Made by a program: the position numbers and the translations under genes. Below the pieces are notes generated by a model that saw only the letters and a list, made by a program, of their open reading frames with translations, did no database searches and was not told the DNA's origin. 7,023 nt of DNA from the NCBI GenBank assembly GCA_023230905.1, contig JALNWL010000139.1, positions 1-7,023 on the forward strand. Reading direction: 5' to 3'. The stretch is from Syntrophales bacterium. Its GTDB lineage: Bacteria > Desulfobacterota > Syntrophia > Syntrophales > UBA2251. Positions 1 to 5,616 of this stretch are shown here, in pieces; the first letter of the stretch is position 1; every line of letters starts with the position of its first letter.

Positions 1-471
1 ACGGACAGGGTGGCTCCCGCAACGGCCCCCGCACGGGAAACGGGCCAGGATGGCCGGTTCGTGGCGTACAGCGACGGGACCGTCCTGGACCCGGTCACGA
101 ACCTGATGTGGGCGGCAAAGGACAACGGATCCGATATCAACTGGCCGGATGCCCGGAGCTATTGTCGGACCTACCGCGGGGGAGGGTTTTCGGACTGGCG
201 GATGCCGACGCAGGAGGAAATCGGGCAATTGTATGACTCGACCAAACGGCAGCCGGCGGAATGTTACCGTCTCGTGTTTGAGGGGAGCACCCGTTACGGG
301 GAGATCTATGCCACCCCCTTGGTCGACCTGACGTGCGACCAACTGTGGTCATCGGAAACGCGGGGCGACCTTGCCTGCGCCTTTGCCTTCCGCATCAAGG
401 CCGCCCAGGGATGGGATCCCCAGACAACCGCCCAATACTATCGCGTCCTGCCGGTCCGCTCCGTTAGATAA
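1..471 (+). CDS. DUF1566 (Lcl C-terminal-like) domain protein, 5' end outside window
   Basis: The reading frame is open from the first base of the window to a TAA at 469-471. A GTG at position 10 could start a 153-residue protein, but the three codons before it are also open and the first residues are an Ala/Pro-rich linker, so the real start is probably upstream. Numbering from the GTG, residues 15-152 form a DUF1566 domain: the DGTVLDPVTNLMWA segment (22-35), the W45-P-D-A-R-S-Y-C52 helix, the hallmark DWRMPT (62-67) followed by an EEIGQLYD helix, an LWSSET strand (112-117) and the closing RVLPVRSVR (145-153). Four cysteines (52, 85, 109, 123) would suit disulfides in an exported protein, but any signal peptide lies outside the window. 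The domain's biochemical role is not known; it is common in secreted or surface proteins of Proteobacteria. It converges on the SCP2 gene across a 56-nt gap in which I see no convincing terminator, and it is probably unrelated to the minus-strand cluster. Confidence 0.8.
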   Translation, partial: TDRVAPATAPARETGQDGRFVAYSDGTVLDPVTNLMWAAKDNGSDINWPDARSYCRTYRGGGFSDWRMPTQEEIGQLYDSTKRQPAECYRLVFEGSTRYGEIYATPLVDLTCDQLWSSETRGDLACAFAFRIKAAQGWDPQTTAQYYRVLPVRSVR

Positions 472-527
472 GAGGATCAAGGAGCAATCCGGGTCGATGG
501 GGAATGGCGGGGCATGGGGCGGTTTTC

Positions 528-968
528 CTAACCCTTTTTGAGGATCAGGTTCTCATAACCCATCTCCTTCAGGATGACGGGGAACATCTGGAAGGCGGGC
601 TTCACCACGGGCAGGAGCTTCATCATCGCGGTGATCTTGCCTCCCTGTTTGACCTTCCCCCGGGTCACGGCGGCGACGGGGTTCTCCAGGCCGTGCCAAA
701 AGCTGTGGGAAAAGTCCGCCGCCTGCTTCGACCAGACGTCCTCCTTCAGGTCACAGGGGCCGAGGTAGTAACTTCCGGCCAATCCCGGTTTGGTCGGGGG
801 GTTCTTCAAATCGATGGTGATTTCGGACTCCGGGTCGGTGTAGATGAAGCGGATGATGATACCCGCCTTGGCCATCTTTGGGCCGATCTTTTCGTCCGAG
901 AGGACCCGCTCCATGAAATACCCGTAGATTTCGTAAAGATGCTGCGCATCGCGGTAATACGTACCCAT
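528..968 (-). CDS. SCP2 sterol-binding domain-like small protein
   Basis: This 146-residue protein of SCP2-like build is probably a cytosolic carrier of hydrophobic or acyl-CoA-type ligands. Visible features: an N-terminal helix (about 8-35, LYEIYGYFMERVL), a beta region (37-55, IIIRFIYTDPESEITIDL), the segment AADFSHSFWHGLENPVAAVTRG (83-104, where SCP2 proteins have a helix and an 'NP..A...GK' turn), GKVKQGGKI (104-112), and a C-terminal helical tail (113-138). There is no signal peptide or membrane segment. The ATG is well supported by AGGAGG 5 nt upstream; another ATG 14 nt further up is out of frame. It is the last gene of the minus-strand cluster, 115 nt after the dehydrogenase gene, and ends with TAG. 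In anaerobic Proteobacteria such proteins often sit beside acyl-CoA metabolism genes, so a helper role for a CoA intermediate is plausible but unproven. The family call rests on motif pattern only. Confidence 0.7.
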   Translation of the reverse strand: MGTYYRDAQHLYEIYGYFMERVLSDEKIGPKMAKAGIIIRFIYTDPESEITIDLKNPPTKPGLAGSYYLGPCDLKEDVWSKQAADFSHSFWHGLENPVAAVTRGKVKQGGKITAMMKLLPVVKPAFQMFPVILKEMGYENLILKKG

Positions 969-1012
969 TTCCCCCTCCTCATGATGATGCTGTCACGTTG
1001 CAATCTCAAACG

Positions 1013-1078
1013 GGTCCGTGAGTCTTCCCGCCCGCTCAGGATCTTGTCCCGATTGGCCTGCGGGAAAACTCCCGGACC
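1013..1078 (-). repeat. 18-bp imperfect inverted repeat (long hairpin) between dehydrogenase and SCP2 genes
   Basis: The arms are 1013-1030 and 1061-1078, separated by 30 nt. On the minus strand the 5' arm reads GGTCCGGGAGTTTTCCCG and the 3' arm is its complement at 16 of 18 positions, with one mismatch; the other difference forms a G-U pair in RNA. The stem begins 6 nt after the dehydrogenase stop codon and ends about 45 nt before the SCP2 start. No T-run follows it, so it is not a standard intrinsic terminator. It could be a REP-like extragenic palindrome, an mRNA-stabilising 3' hairpin or a partial transcription barrier lowering SCP2 expression. The structure is directly visible; the function is inference. 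Confidence 0.7.
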
Positions 1079-1083
1079 GCCCC

Positions 1084-2250
1084 CTACTTTCCCCGGCGCT
1101 GGTCGAAGCGCCGGCCGTACAGGACGCTCGCTAGGGTGATCCGGAGCATCTGCACGGTCCCGCCGGCCACCCCCCAGGCCCGGGCGTCCCGGAGCATCCG
1201 CTCCACCGGAAATTCCTTGCTGTACCCGTAGCCGCCGAAGATCTGCATGGCGGCGTTCGTCACGTCGATGACCATCTCGTTGGCGAAGCACTTCCCCATC
1301 GAGGCCTCGTACATGGAGGGCAGGCCCTGCCCGGCGCCGCAGGCGGCCCGGTACACCAGCAGGCGCGCCGCGTCGAGCTTCATCGCCATGTCCACGGTCA
1401 TGAACTGGATCGCCTGGAACTCGCAGATCGGCCGGCCAAACGCCTGGCGTGCCTGGGCGTAGGCGATTGATTCCCGGAGCGCCCCCCCCGCCGTCCCGAG
1501 GCACATGGCGGCGTTGCCGCACCGCTCGATGTCGAAGGTCAGCATGAGCTTGCCGAAGTCCCCGGCCTGAATAACGCAGTTTTCCTTGAGGACCCGGACG
1601 TCCTCAAAGATGAGCTCGCAGGAGGGCATGCCCCTGAGCCCCAGGAAATCCTCCTGCTTGCCGAAGGTGAAGCCGGGCGTTCCCTTCTCGATGAGCAGAC
1701 CGCCGATCCCCTTGTAGCCGGGGGTGTCGCCGAAGCGGGTGTAGACCATGTAGTGGCTCGCGTGTCCGCCGCCGGTGATGAAGACTTTCCGCCCGTTGAC
1801 GATGTAATGGTCGCCGTCCTCGACGGCCTTCGTCTTCAGCGCGGTCAGGTCGGAACCCGCTTCCGGCTCCGTCATGCAGACGGACACGCTGAGTTCGCCA
1901 CGGCAAACCCCCGGGATAATGGCCCTTTTTTGCGCTTCCGTCCCGAAGAAGTCGATCACCCGGACCGGCCCCACGTTCGATTCGAAGACGGGGGCGGCGA
2001 TCATGGGGCTGAACTTGGCCAGCTCCTCGATGGCGAGGATGGCGTTGATCGCCGGCTGGCCGCCGCCGCCGTGGTCGGCCGACAGCGTCATGCCCAGGAG
2101 GCCCATCTCGGCGTAGCGGGCCATCAGGTCGGCGGGAAACGCCCCCGTCCGGTCGATCTCCGCCGCCCGCTCCTTGAACTTCTCGCGCTCCCCCAGGGCC
2201 TGGAGGGTCTGGAGCAGCATCTTCTGTTCGTCGTTCAAATTGAAATCCAT
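1084..2250 (-). CDS. Acyl-CoA dehydrogenase, isovaleryl-CoA-dehydrogenase-type active site
   Basis: This 388-residue protein has the usual family length and oxidises an acyl-CoA to the 2,3-enoyl-CoA with FAD, normally passing electrons to ETF. The domains are in order: N-terminal helical (1-117), middle beta (about 120-222) and C-terminal helical FAD domain (228-378). The first family signature is CMTEPEAGSDLTA (125-137). The second is QIFGGYGYSKEFPVERMLRD (336-355). The FAD/dimer motif RQAFGRPICEFQAIQ spans 268-282. The catalytic base is notable: where MCAD has Glu in 'YEGT', this protein has AGGT with Gly363, while FDIER carries Glu242, the position used by isovaleryl- and long-chain acyl-CoA dehydrogenases. 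The spacing from Glu242 to Phe271 equals that in IVD. The ATG has AGGGG 8 nt upstream. It lies 117 nt after the MmgE/PrpD gene, behind a possible promoter of its own. The substrate is unknown; a branched or carboxylated short-chain acyl-CoA is reasonable. Confidence 0.93.
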   Translation of the reverse strand: MDFNLNDEQKMLLQTLQALGEREKFKERAAEIDRTGAFPADLMARYAEMGLLGMTLSADHGGGGQPAINAILAIEELAKFSPMIAAPVFESNVGPVRVIDFFGTEAQKRAIIPGVCRGELSVSVCMTEPEAGSDLTALKTKAVEDGDHYIVNGRKVFITGGGHASHYMVYTRFGDTPGYKGIGGLLIEKGTPGFTFGKQEDFLGLRGMPSCELIFEDVRVLKENCVIQAGDFGKLMLTFDIERCGNAAMCLGTAGGALRESIAYAQARQAFGRPICEFQAIQFMTVDMAMKLDAARLLVYRAACGAGQGLPSMYEASMGKCFANEMVIDVTNAAMQIFGGYGYSKEFPVERMLRDARAWGVAGGTVQMLRITLASVLYGRRFDQRRGK

Positions 2251-2302
2251 ATTTTACGCCCCTTTTTTCGATCATCACGCCCTTTGCAAGGGATTCTTTT
2301 TC

Positions 2303-2331
2303 CGTATACCGATGTATGACGTGGAACTCAA
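2303..2331 (-). promoter_or_regulatory. Candidate sigma70-type promoter for the acyl-CoA dehydrogenase gene
   Basis: On the minus strand TTGAGT (2331-2326) and TATACG (2308-2303) are separated by exactly 17 nt, each matching its consensus at four of six bases. Transcription would begin near 2296, giving a leader of about 46 nt that contains a small hairpin (CCCTT and AAGGG arms, 2280-2292) and the AGGGG ribosome site. The surrounding 117-nt gap is the least GC-rich of the spacers. The match is moderate and could be chance. Confidence 0.3.
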
Positions 2332-2367
2332 ACGACCCCCGATCCACAACCGCGCCACGGTCGATGT

Positions 2368-3735
2368 TCAAATCAGGGGGGTCAATTCCCGGATGTCCAC
2401 GAGGGTTTCGAGGTCGAGGATCATCGCGATGATCCGCTCCGTATTCGCCCGGTCCCGGTCGCCGGCGAACTGCCGGACCTTGTCGGCCAGATCGGCGGCC
2501 TCCATCGGATCCCGCGGATCGCCCTTCGGGATGTCCACCTGGCGGACGCGCCGCCCGCCGCCCGTGAGGGCGATCTCCACGCGACTCGACGTCCGCTCAG
2601 GGTAGACCCGGTTCAGTTCGTCGTCCATCCTGACCGTGACCTTCTGCGCCAGAGCCAGGAGGGCGGGATCGTTCATGCGCCGTTCCGTGAGCTGCTTCGG
2701 CCCGAGCGCGCCGTCGAGGAGGCAGACGGCGACGACGTAGGGGATGGAGAACTGGGCGTTCACGATGGTGTCGCCGGCCTTGACCCCCTTGCCGACGGCG
2801 ACGCTCGCCATCCCGTAGGTGGCCACCTCGACCGCCTCGATTTCAGCGGGGTCCACCGGCTGTTCCCGCAGGAGTTCCAGGGTCGCCTGCGCGGCGCCGT
2901 GCGTGTGGCGGCAGGCCGTGTAGGGTTTGAAGTAGATGTCGGAGATCGTGTAATGCTCGCCCAGTCCTTCCGTGAGCTTTTCGAATTTCGGCTCGACCTT
3001 GGTGGTGATCTGCGTGAAGCCGCCCTTCAGGTCCGATCCCTCGAACACCTGTCGGTCCCCCGTGATCCCGGCCCGGGCAAGCCCGGCCGCCATCAGTCCG
3101 GCGAGGGCCGCCTGGCCGCCCTGAACGATCTTGACGGTGTATCCCCCCATCAACTGTTCCGCCATGGAGACGGGGGCCAGGTACCCGGCGCAGCCGAGGG
3201 CGTTGAGCATGCCCGCGGCGTCGGCCCCGGTCAGACGCGCGGCGGCGGTGGCCGCCCCGAACGTCCCGCAGGTCCCCGTCGGGAGAAAGCCGCTCAGCGT
3301 GTGCCAGGGGTGCATCGCGGCCGCTGGCCGGTTCGCCGCTTCATAGCCCGCGACGATCGCTTCGATCACGGCGGCCCCGCCCTGCCCCCGGTCTTCCGCG
3401 ACGGCGAGCGCCGCGGGGATCACGGCCGTCCCGGGGTGGTTGCCCCCGAAGCGCAGGCCGTCCTGGGACTCGATGGCCTCCGCCGTCGTCCCGTTCAGGA
3501 AGGCCGCGTGGTGCAGGTCCGTCTTGAAGCCGCCGCCCAGGACCGTGGCCGCGGGCGGCCCGCCCAGGGACCGGACGTAGGCGATCGCCCCCGCGACGGC
3601 TTCCAACTCCAGCGATCCATAAACATTGGCGATGTAGTCCAAGAGACAGAGCTTGGCCTTGTGGACGACCTCCGGGGGCAGCCCGGCCAGGGAGATCTTC
3701 GCGAGAAACGCCGCCATGTTTTGCGTGTGGTCCAT
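2368..3735 (-). CDS. MmgE/PrpD family protein (2-methylcitrate dehydratase / aconitate decarboxylase fold)
   Basis: This 455-residue protein is full length for the MmgE/PrpD family, whose characterised members act on small polycarboxylates: 2-methylcitrate dehydratase, cis-aconitate decarboxylase and iminodisuccinate epimerase. The all-helical domain carries the family landmarks: D92 and GGNHPGTAVIPAALAVAED (97-115, with H100), GYEAANR (130-136), GFLPTGTCGTFGAATAAARL (149-168), VKIVQGGQAALAG with K202 (201-213), YFKPYTACRHTHGAA with H277 and H279 (268-282), and QFSIPYVVA (328-336). D92, H100, K202 and H277 fall about where aconitate decarboxylase has its active-site Asp, His, Lys and His, so catalysis is likely intact. 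The ATG has a strong AGGAGG 6 nt upstream and follows the gctB stop by 16 nt, so the two are probably co-translated. The exact reaction cannot be read from sequence; no citrate synthase or methylisocitrate lyase gene is nearby, so a methylcitrate-cycle PrpD is unlikely. Confidence 0.9.
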   Translation of the reverse strand: MDHTQNMAAFLAKISLAGLPPEVVHKAKLCLLDYIANVYGSLELEAVAGAIAYVRSLGGPPAATVLGGGFKTDLHHAAFLNGTTAEAIESQDGLRFGGNHPGTAVIPAALAVAEDRGQGGAAVIEAIVAGYEAANRPAAAMHPWHTLSGFLPTGTCGTFGAATAAARLTGADAAGMLNALGCAGYLAPVSMAEQLMGGYTVKIVQGGQAALAGLMAAGLARAGITGDRQVFEGSDLKGGFTQITTKVEPKFEKLTEGLGEHYTISDIYFKPYTACRHTHGAAQATLELLREQPVDPAEIEAVEVATYGMASVAVGKGVKAGDTIVNAQFSIPYVVAVCLLDGALGPKQLTERRMNDPALLALAQKVTVRMDDELNRVYPERTSSRVEIALTGGGRRVRQVDIPKGDPRDPMEAADLADKVRQFAGDRDRANTERIIAMILDLETLVDIRELTPLI

Positions 3736-3751
3736 GATGTTCCTCCTTTAT

Positions 3752-4552
3752 TTATACATACCCCTTGCCTTCGTAGATCCGGATCATCCGGTTTGGATCG
3801 AGAACCTCCCGGATGGTCTTCAGCTCCTCCGCCCGGGGCGGCTCCGTCTCGTGGACGTCGTCGGCGACCCGGAGGTCCCAGCCCGTGGCGGCGCGGATTT
3901 CGTCGATGGTGCTGCCGGGGTGATAGCTCGCGAGATAGGCCTCTTTCGTGTCCGGATCGAAGCGCAGCACCGCCTTGTTCGTGATGATCACGTGGGGTCC
4001 GGTCCCGCGCGGCAGCCCCCATTTTTCCCGGGCGCCGGGGCCGTCGATGTAGCCCGGCGTCGTGATGAAGTCCACCCGGGCGGGCAGCCTTTTCGGGTCG
4101 TGCTGGACGATGATGAGGCCGCGTTTGGCCAAGGCCCCGATGGGATTGGCCCCGCCGCTCCCCGGCAGGCGGTTTTTGGGCCGGTCGTAGGGGCCGATGC
4201 AGGTCGTGTTCAGGTTCCCGAAGCGGTCCACCTGGGAGCCGGAGAGAAAGCCCACGTCCACCCAGCCGCCCTGGAGGAACATGCCCATGACGTCCGTGAG
4301 TCCCCCGATCATGGCGGCGCCGGGGTTCAGGCAGGCGTCGCCGACCGACAGGGCCGGCCGACGGGGGCGGGCGTCATAGACCCCGGATTCCTGCATCATG
4401 ACGGCCCGCGGGGCGTGGGTGTGCTTGGCGATGTTGGCCGACATGGTGGGGAATCCCGTCCCGACGACGACCACGTCGCCGTCGCGGATCTCCCTGGCCC
4501 CGCAGCAGGCCATCAATTCCGGTTTGATGTAGTCGTTGGGATGGGCGGTCAT
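3752..4552 (-). CDS. gctB: Glutaconate CoA-transferase-type subunit B (family I CoA transferase)
   Basis: This 266-residue catalytic subunit belongs to a heteromeric family I CoA transferase, which moves CoA between carboxylates through a glutamyl-CoA thioester. It matches remembered Acidaminococcus GctB over its full length. MQESG (53-57) places Glu55 at the catalytic Glu54 of GctB; GFLSGSQVDRFGNLNTTCIG (101-120) and GSGGAN (131-136) form the CoA/substrate core; TTPGYIDGPGAREKWGLP (164-181) and ATGWDL (222-227) are family hallmarks. Retention of Glu55 favours a true transferase over the related IpdB ring-cleaving hydrolase subunit, which lacks it. AGGAG lies 6 nt before the ATG, directly after the stop codon of the upstream subunit gene, so the two are probably translationally coupled. 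The symbol marks the closest family; glutaconate itself need not be the substrate, and the neighbours suggest another organic acid. Confidence 0.9.
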   Translation of the reverse strand: MTAHPNDYIKPELMACCGAREIRDGDVVVVGTGFPTMSANIAKHTHAPRAVMMQESGVYDARPRRPALSVGDACLNPGAAMIGGLTDVMGMFLQGGWVDVGFLSGSQVDRFGNLNTTCIGPYDRPKNRLPGSGGANPIGALAKRGLIIVQHDPKRLPARVDFITTPGYIDGPGAREKWGLPRGTGPHVIITNKAVLRFDPDTKEAYLASYHPGSTIDEIRAATGWDLRVADDVHETEPPRAEELKTIREVLDPNRMIRIYEGKGYV

Positions 4553-4564
4553 GGGACACTCCTT

Positions 4565-5500
4565 TTAATATTCGTAGCTCACCGGGTAGCCGTAGCCGAA
4601 TTTCGCCTGCAGGCGGCGGAACTGGGCGTAGCCGAACCGATCGATGTAGTGCTGGAGATAGGCGGCCCGGTCGGGGAGGTCGTACACCCACTCCTTCAGG
4701 AACGCCTCGAACCCCTCCACCGTGTTCGAGGCCTGCTGGTAGAGGTAGCCGAAACCGAAATCGATGTCGTAAAAGCCGGGCGTGTAGCCGGGGTGCGATG
4801 CGAACGGCTCCTCCACGACGGCGCAGACCTTGAAGTCCGGCACGATCGTCCGGGACGGGTCCTTGCCGACGACCTCCCGGCTGACGATCCGCTCGCAGGA
4901 AACGATGACCTTTTTCGCGGCATTGGCGCCCCATTTGCAGTCCCCGCCGATGCCCCAGATCTGGGCGTTGCCGTTCTCGTCCGCCTGCTGGACGTGGATG
5001 ATCCCGACGTCGGGGTGGAGGGCGGGGGCGAGGAGGACGGGCGCTCCGTCGAACGGAGAAACGATCAGCTTGTACTTGCCGTCCCCGAGAAAGCCCTGGA
5101 TGTTGAGCAGGTCCGTCCCCACCATGTCCTTGACGGGGATGAAGGGCATGCCCATCGCCCCGGCCATGAGCATCATCGGGAGCGACAGGTTCGTGTATTC
5201 CTCCACCTCGATCTTGCGCGGGAGGCCCTTTTCCAGGGAGCGCCGGTAGCAGCGGGCCAGGCCGTACAGGCCGAGCGAAATGAAGGTGGAGTAGAAACGC
5301 TTCACCACCCCCGCCCCGATCATCATGTCGAAGTCGTCGGCGGCGTTGCCGCGCGTGATCGTCAGGTCCTTCTTCCGCTGGCGGATGATCTCGTGGACCG
5401 CCGCGAACGGCGTCCGGCAGACGTAGCCGCCGATATAGACGAAATCGCCATCCGCCACGTGGTCGGCGATCGCCTCCCGCATCGTCATTACCTTGCTCAT
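4565..5500 (-). CDS. gctA: Glutaconate CoA-transferase-type subunit A (family I CoA transferase)
   Basis: This 311-residue partner of the downstream subunit B probably forms a cytosolic heteromer with it. The N-terminus MSKVMTMREAIADHV closely resembles Acidaminococcus GctA, as do YIGGYVCRTPFAAVHEI (22-38), DFDMMIGAGVVKRFY (56-70), MGMPFIPV (116-123), VGIIHVQQADENGNAQIWG (165-183) and EWVYDLPDRAAYLQHY (270-285). In the hydrolase IpdA a catalytic Glu sits at the position held here by Asn104 (Gln in GctA), which again fits a transferase. The ATG has AGGGG 8 nt upstream; a closer AAGG is too near to serve. The gene starts 116 nt after the permease gene, behind a perfect palindrome (5531-5544) that could be an operator, and ends 12 nt before subunit B. 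Substrate identity is unknown; acetyl-CoA or an internal acyl-CoA is the likely donor by family precedent. Confidence 0.9.
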   Translation of the reverse strand: MSKVMTMREAIADHVADGDFVYIGGYVCRTPFAAVHEIIRQRKKDLTITRGNAADDFDMMIGAGVVKRFYSTFISLGLYGLARCYRRSLEKGLPRKIEVEEYTNLSLPMMLMAGAMGMPFIPVKDMVGTDLLNIQGFLGDGKYKLIVSPFDGAPVLLAPALHPDVGIIHVQQADENGNAQIWGIGGDCKWGANAAKKVIVSCERIVSREVVGKDPSRTIVPDFKVCAVVEEPFASHPGYTPGFYDIDFGFGYLYQQASNTVEGFEAFLKEWVYDLPDRAAYLQHYIDRFGYAQFRRLQAKFGYGYPVSYEY

Positions 5501-5530
5501 GCCTTCAACCCCTATCGATGTGATGTGAAA

Positions 5531-5544
5531 CCGTCAAATGACGG
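5531..5544. promoter_or_regulatory. Perfect 14-bp palindrome upstream of gctA, possible operator
   Basis: CCGTCA and TGACGG arms (6 bp each, no mismatch) surround a central AA. The site lies 31-44 nt upstream of the gctA start codon. The two-base centre is too short for a good RNA hairpin, so a dimeric DNA-binding regulator is a better reading. No regulator gene is in the window and I do not recognise the site as belonging to a named family. Confidence 0.4.
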
Positions 5545-5573
5545 CAAAACCCCCGCTTGCGGTCATGCCTCCG

Positions 5574-5604
5574 GTTTGTCCCGCCGGTCTTGACCCGGAC
5601 GCCG
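5574..5604. repeat. Imperfect 31-nt direct repeat flanking the permease gene, copy 1
   Basis: This copy lies 13 nt beyond the permease stop codon, in the spacer before gctA. It shares GTTTG, then CCGGTCTTGA, then a variable middle, then ACGCCG with copy 2 at 6867-6897; both copies are 31 nt with two compensating one-base indels. Copy 1 includes a perfect 6-bp hairpin (ACCCGG 5593-5598, CCGGGT 5602-5607, 3-nt loop) that has no following T-run. It may be a shared control element or a dispersed extragenic repeat. Confidence 0.45.
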
Positions 5605-5616
5605 GGTTGTTGCCGG

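Noticed and set aside
472..527. Possible bidirectional terminator between the convergent DUF1566 and SCP2 genes
   Set aside because: Only a 4-bp stem (GGAT / ATCC) and no T-run on either strand.
981..1009. TTGAGA-17 nt-CATCAT promoter-like pair ahead of the SCP2 gene
   Set aside because: The predicted transcription start would fall within the ribosome-binding site, leaving almost no leader.
504..1139. 211-codon plus-strand frame over the SCP2 gene
   Set aside because: Overlaps a minus-strand gene with a strong ribosome site and family motifs; its translation has no recognisable features.
5518..5540. TTGACG -35-like box with 17-nt spacing to TAGGGG ahead of gctA
   Set aside because: The -10 box is poor and overlaps the ribosome-binding site, so the transcript would lose its Shine-Dalgarno sequence.
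3653..5593. 646-codon open frame on the plus strand, antisense to gctA, gctB and the start of mmgE/prpD
   Set aside because: Composition is rich in Gly, Arg, Asp and Val with no family motifs. It lies opposite three well-supported genes; GC-rich codon use makes such antisense frames by default.
969..5616. Three intergenic gaps of nearly equal length (115, 117 and 116 nt)
   Set aside because: The three sequences are not similar to each other, so equal length looks coincidental.
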